DNA of 42,218 nucleotides, taken from contig JAJDBH010000070.1 in the NCBI GenBank assembly GCA_029261455.1, forward strand, positions 1 through 42,218. The letters run 5' to 3'. The notes under the pieces are model-generated. The model ran no database searches, was not told where the DNA came from, and saw only the letters and a program-made list of their open reading frames with translations. This document shows positions 39,992 to 42,218 of the stretch, in pieces (position 1 is the first letter of the stretch; every line of letters starts with the position of its first letter). The position numbers and the translations under genes were made by a program. Source of the stretch: Nitrospinaceae bacterium (GTDB lineage Bacteria > Nitrospinota > Nitrospinia > Nitrospinales > VA-1).

Positions 39992-41128
39992 ATGAACCCT
40001 TTAGGAATCTACCTCCACATTCCATACTGCCTGCACAAATGTGGCTATTGTGATTTCAATTCTCATCCTGAAAACCGTGAGGAGTCGGAAATTTATGTCT
40101 CGGCTCTATTGCTAGAGATCGACCATTATGCACCGCGACTGGCCGGGAAAAGGGTCTCCACCATTTTTTTTGGTGGCGGCACCCCAACCATTCTGCCTCC
40201 AGCAAGCCTGGATGAAATTCTCGGGCGAGTGAAGAGTCTTTTCAATCTCAGTTCAGATTGCGAGATCACTATCGAAGCCAACCCGGCAACGGTGAAACAA
40301 GAAACTCTGGCAAAAATCCGTTCCTCAGGATTCAACCGCATCAGCATAGGGGTGCAATCTTTTGATGCGGACGAACTAAAACTTCTGGAACGGGTGCACA
40401 ATGAGGAAGAAATCCACACCACTATAGACCGAGCACGCCTGGCTGGGTTCGACAACCTCTCTATCGATTTAATGTTCGGCCTGCCCGGCCAGTCCCCGGA
40501 AAAATGGAAATCCCATTTACAGCAGGCGCTTAAAAAGCAACCCAACCATATTTCTGCTTACAGCCTAACCATTGAGCCTGCAACCTCCTTCTTCAAATTA
40601 CATGAGCGGGGACTTCTCATCCTCCCCCCCGAAGACACTCAACTGGAAATGTTTCAAACAACAATTGAAACTATGCAGTCGGCAGGTTATGAACAATACG
40701 AAATTTCAAATTACGCTCGACCGGGATTCCAAAGCCGACACAATCTCAATTATTGGGACAACGGAGAATACCTCGGCCTCGGGGCCGGTGCCTCCTCCTA
40801 TTTAAGTGCTGAGCGTTTCAAGAATACCAATCTGCCTTCCCGCTATATCCGTGAGGTTCAAGCCGAAGGGTCAGCGGTGGAGTCGACCGAAACACTTGCG
40901 CCCTTGCACGCCATGGGCGAAACAATTATGCTTGGCCTTCGCCGTCTCAAAGGCATCGCTATTGAAGATTTTGAAAAACGATTCCAGATATCCTTTAAAA
41001 AAGTTTACGGCAAAGTGATCGACCCGCTGCTCACCGACGGGCTGATTACGATCAATCAAAACCACATGGCCCTGTCGCGCAAAGGACTCTACCTCGCCGA
41101 CTCGGTAATCTTAAAATTCCTGGCCTGA
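39992..41128 (+). CDS. hemW: Heme chaperone HemW (radical SAM)
   Basis: The 378-residue protein has the N-terminal HIPYCLHKCGYCDFNSH with the radical-SAM CxxxCxxC, FFGGGTPTILP, the RISIGVQSFDADELKLLERVHN block and a HemW C-terminal domain (GLGAGASSYL, MLGLRRLKGIAIEDFEKRF). This separates HemW from the coproporphyrinogen oxidase HemN, which has an additional Cys and a longer N-terminus. HemW delivers heme to respiratory proteins. The mazG gene follows after 7 bases. Confidence 0.94.
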   Translation: MNPLGIYLHIPYCLHKCGYCDFNSHPENREESEIYVSALLLEIDHYAPRLAGKRVSTIFFGGGTPTILPPASLDEILGRVKSLFNLSSDCEITIEANPATVKQETLAKIRSSGFNRISIGVQSFDADELKLLERVHNEEEIHTTIDRARLAGFDNLSIDLMFGLPGQSPEKWKSHLQQALKKQPNHISAYSLTIEPATSFFKLHERGLLILPPEDTQLEMFQTTIETMQSAGYEQYEISNYARPGFQSRHNLNYWDNGEYLGLGAGASSYLSAERFKNTNLPSRYIREVQAEGSAVESTETLAPLHAMGETIMLGLRRLKGIAIEDFEKRFQISFKKVYGKVIDPLLTDGLITINQNHMALSRKGLYLADSVILKFLA

Positions 41129-41135
41129 GAAACTA

Positions 41136-41918
41136 ATGACCGATTTCAAAAAGCTGACCGAAATTGTTGATACCCTGATGAGCGAAAATGGTTGCCCCTG
41201 GGATAAAGTCCAGACACGCGAAAGCCTTAAACCTTATCTTGTTGAAGAAGTCTACGAAACACTGGAAGCCCTGGACGGTAATAATCCAGAAGAAATCAAA
41301 GACGAGCTGGGAGATCTGCTCTATCAGATTCTATTTCATGCAAAAATTTCTGAAAACAGAGGCGAGTTCAATATAAATGACGTGGTGCAAAACATCAGTG
41401 AAAAAATGGTTCGCCGTCACCCGCATGTCTTTCAGGAAGGCAACCTGGAAACTCCAGAGCAAGTGGTCACACATGGGGAAGCAATCAAAAACCAGGAAAA
41501 AAATAATGTTCACAGAAAATCGGTGCTGGATGGAGTCCCCAAACACCTACCTGGACTCTTACGCGCGCAAAAGCTACAAAAGAAAGCCGCCAAGCACGGA
41601 TTCGATTGGGATGAAATAACAGCCGTCTTCGACAAGCTCGACGAAGAAGTCGCCGAGTTCAAAGAAGCTGTACTTTTGGGGAAAGAAGCCGATATCGAAG
41701 GAAAACTGGGAGACATTCTATTCGTACTGGTCAATATCGCCAAATTCAAAAAGATAGATGCCGAAGAAGCTCTCCGCACCACCAACAACAAATTCATCCA
41801 ACGCTTTCAATACATCGAAGAGCAGGTCACCAAAAATGGAAAGGAACTGAAAGACACTCCCCTAGAAGAATTGGAAAAACATTGGCAGGATGCTAAAAGT
41901 AAAACTCAAAACCTTTAA
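41136..41918 (+). CDS. mazG: Nucleoside triphosphate pyrophosphohydrolase MazG
   Basis: The 260-residue protein contains two MazG domains. The first is marked by CPWDKVQTRESLKPYLVEEVYE and DELGDLLYQILFHAKI (Glu/Asp metal site), then MVRRHPHVF. The second has LDEEVAEFKEAV and EGKLGDILFVLVNIAKF. MazG hydrolyses NTPs to NMP and pyrophosphate, cleaning the pool and dampening the stringent response. It lies seven bases after hemW and is probably co-transcribed. Length agrees with the E. coli enzyme. Confidence 0.95.
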   Translation: MTDFKKLTEIVDTLMSENGCPWDKVQTRESLKPYLVEEVYETLEALDGNNPEEIKDELGDLLYQILFHAKISENRGEFNINDVVQNISEKMVRRHPHVFQEGNLETPEQVVTHGEAIKNQEKNNVHRKSVLDGVPKHLPGLLRAQKLQKKAAKHGFDWDEITAVFDKLDEEVAEFKEAVLLGKEADIEGKLGDILFVLVNIAKFKKIDAEEALRTTNNKFIQRFQYIEEQVTKNGKELKDTPLEELEKHWQDAKSKTQNL

Positions 41919-42031
41919 CACGGAGAAGTCGGTGCGATTGGTTTGTCAGGTTCTCTTGTTGAAAACGATCACGCCCTTGCAGAGGCGAGTCCACAAGCTC
42001 TTCTTGTATAGGTGAGCATTATTTTCTTTTT

Positions 42032-42218
42032 CTATGGAGCATTTCCTCCCGCGTTGCGGGCCCACTCGGCGAGTTCATCATCATCTTCCAGGATTTCTTC
42101 CGGAACTTCGTAATAGTTTTTCAGGGTCTGCTTAGCGGAAGGTTTGAAAGGTTGCATACCTCTCTCCTTATAAGCTTCTACGGTGGAGGCATTGGTTTTG
42201 AAATAGACAGAGCCGTCG
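42032..42218 (-). CDS. Orphan protein, 5' part beyond the window
   Basis: The frame is open from the window end to a TAG at 42034. It reads DGSVYFKTNASTVEAYKERG, then MQPFKPSAKQTLKNYYEVPE and an acidic tail ending AEWARNAGGNAP. An internal ATG at 42157, with AAGGAGAG before it, would give a 41-residue protein, but the open upstream part reads as protein too, so a longer gene cut by the window edge is likelier. No family was recognised. Confidence 0.5.
   Translation of the reverse strand, partial: DGSVYFKTNASTVEAYKERGMQPFKPSAKQTLKNYYEVPEEILEDDDELAEWARNAGGNAP

Overview
The window looks like a piece of chromosome from a Gram-negative, probably aquatic and chemolithotrophic bacterium. Signs of this are a beta-barrel porin, lipoproteins, secreted c-type cytochromes, a blue-copper-type protein, a cytochrome P460 and several two-component systems with sigma-54 activators. 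Together with the moderate GC content this would fit a nitrite-oxidiser lineage such as Nitrospinota. That assignment is a guess from gene content, not a demonstrated one. No rRNA, tRNA, CRISPR array, prophage or intact insertion sequence was recognised.

Layout. 1-2.2 kb: a secreted Sel1-repeat protein, a tiny membrane peptide and a pentapeptide-repeat protein. 2.6-5.3 kb: a REC-histidine kinase followed by a sigma-54 response regulator. 5.4-10.8 kb: a heme-oxygenase-like diiron protein divergent from an EgtD-like methyltransferase, then secreted proteins (an orphan, an FGE/SUMF-domain protein and a MuiA-type DUF4139 protein). 10.8-14.1 kb: a CHASE-domain histidine kinase divergent from a second sigma-54 regulator. 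14.1-15.6 kb: a kinesin-light-chain-type TPR gene broken by a frameshift. 15.6-18.3 kb: a periplasmic redox module (cupredoxin-like protein, monoheme cytochrome c, cytochrome P460) with a good candidate sigma-54 promoter, a long structured leader and a second promoter flanked by a perfect 14-bp inverted repeat. 18.4-24 kb: small stress or regulatory genes, a second pentapeptide-repeat protein, a CBS-pair protein, a nucleotidyltransferase overlapping a CPA2 antiporter, and a small orphan. 24.5-27.4 kb: a cofactor operon thiO-bioA-queD. 27.6-31.4 kb: an ATC-hydrolase-like protein and three glycosyltransferase-type genes. 31.5-34.3 kb: SYLF lipoprotein, FMN-binding protein and porin. 34.6-37.8 kb: an iron-regulated cluster. 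38.2-41.9 kb: housekeeping genes map, era, hemW and mazG. A truncated orphan ends the window.

The most interesting region is 33.0-38.1 kb. Six Fur-box-like sites (7-1-7 palindromes) lie around a fur-family gene. They mark a porin, a thioredoxin-like [2Fe-2S] ferredoxin, a DUF2325-REC pair followed by a stand-alone EAL phosphodiesterase, and a bacterioferritin that keeps the heme Met but has lost two ferroxidase ligands. This suggests an iron-responsive module that connects iron storage and uptake to c-di-GMP signalling. Other notable points are a GC-rich palindromic repeat family (four copies) that appears to supply the ribosome binding site and GTG start of a glycosyltransferase, and a QueD homologue whose catalytic Cys position is Tyr.
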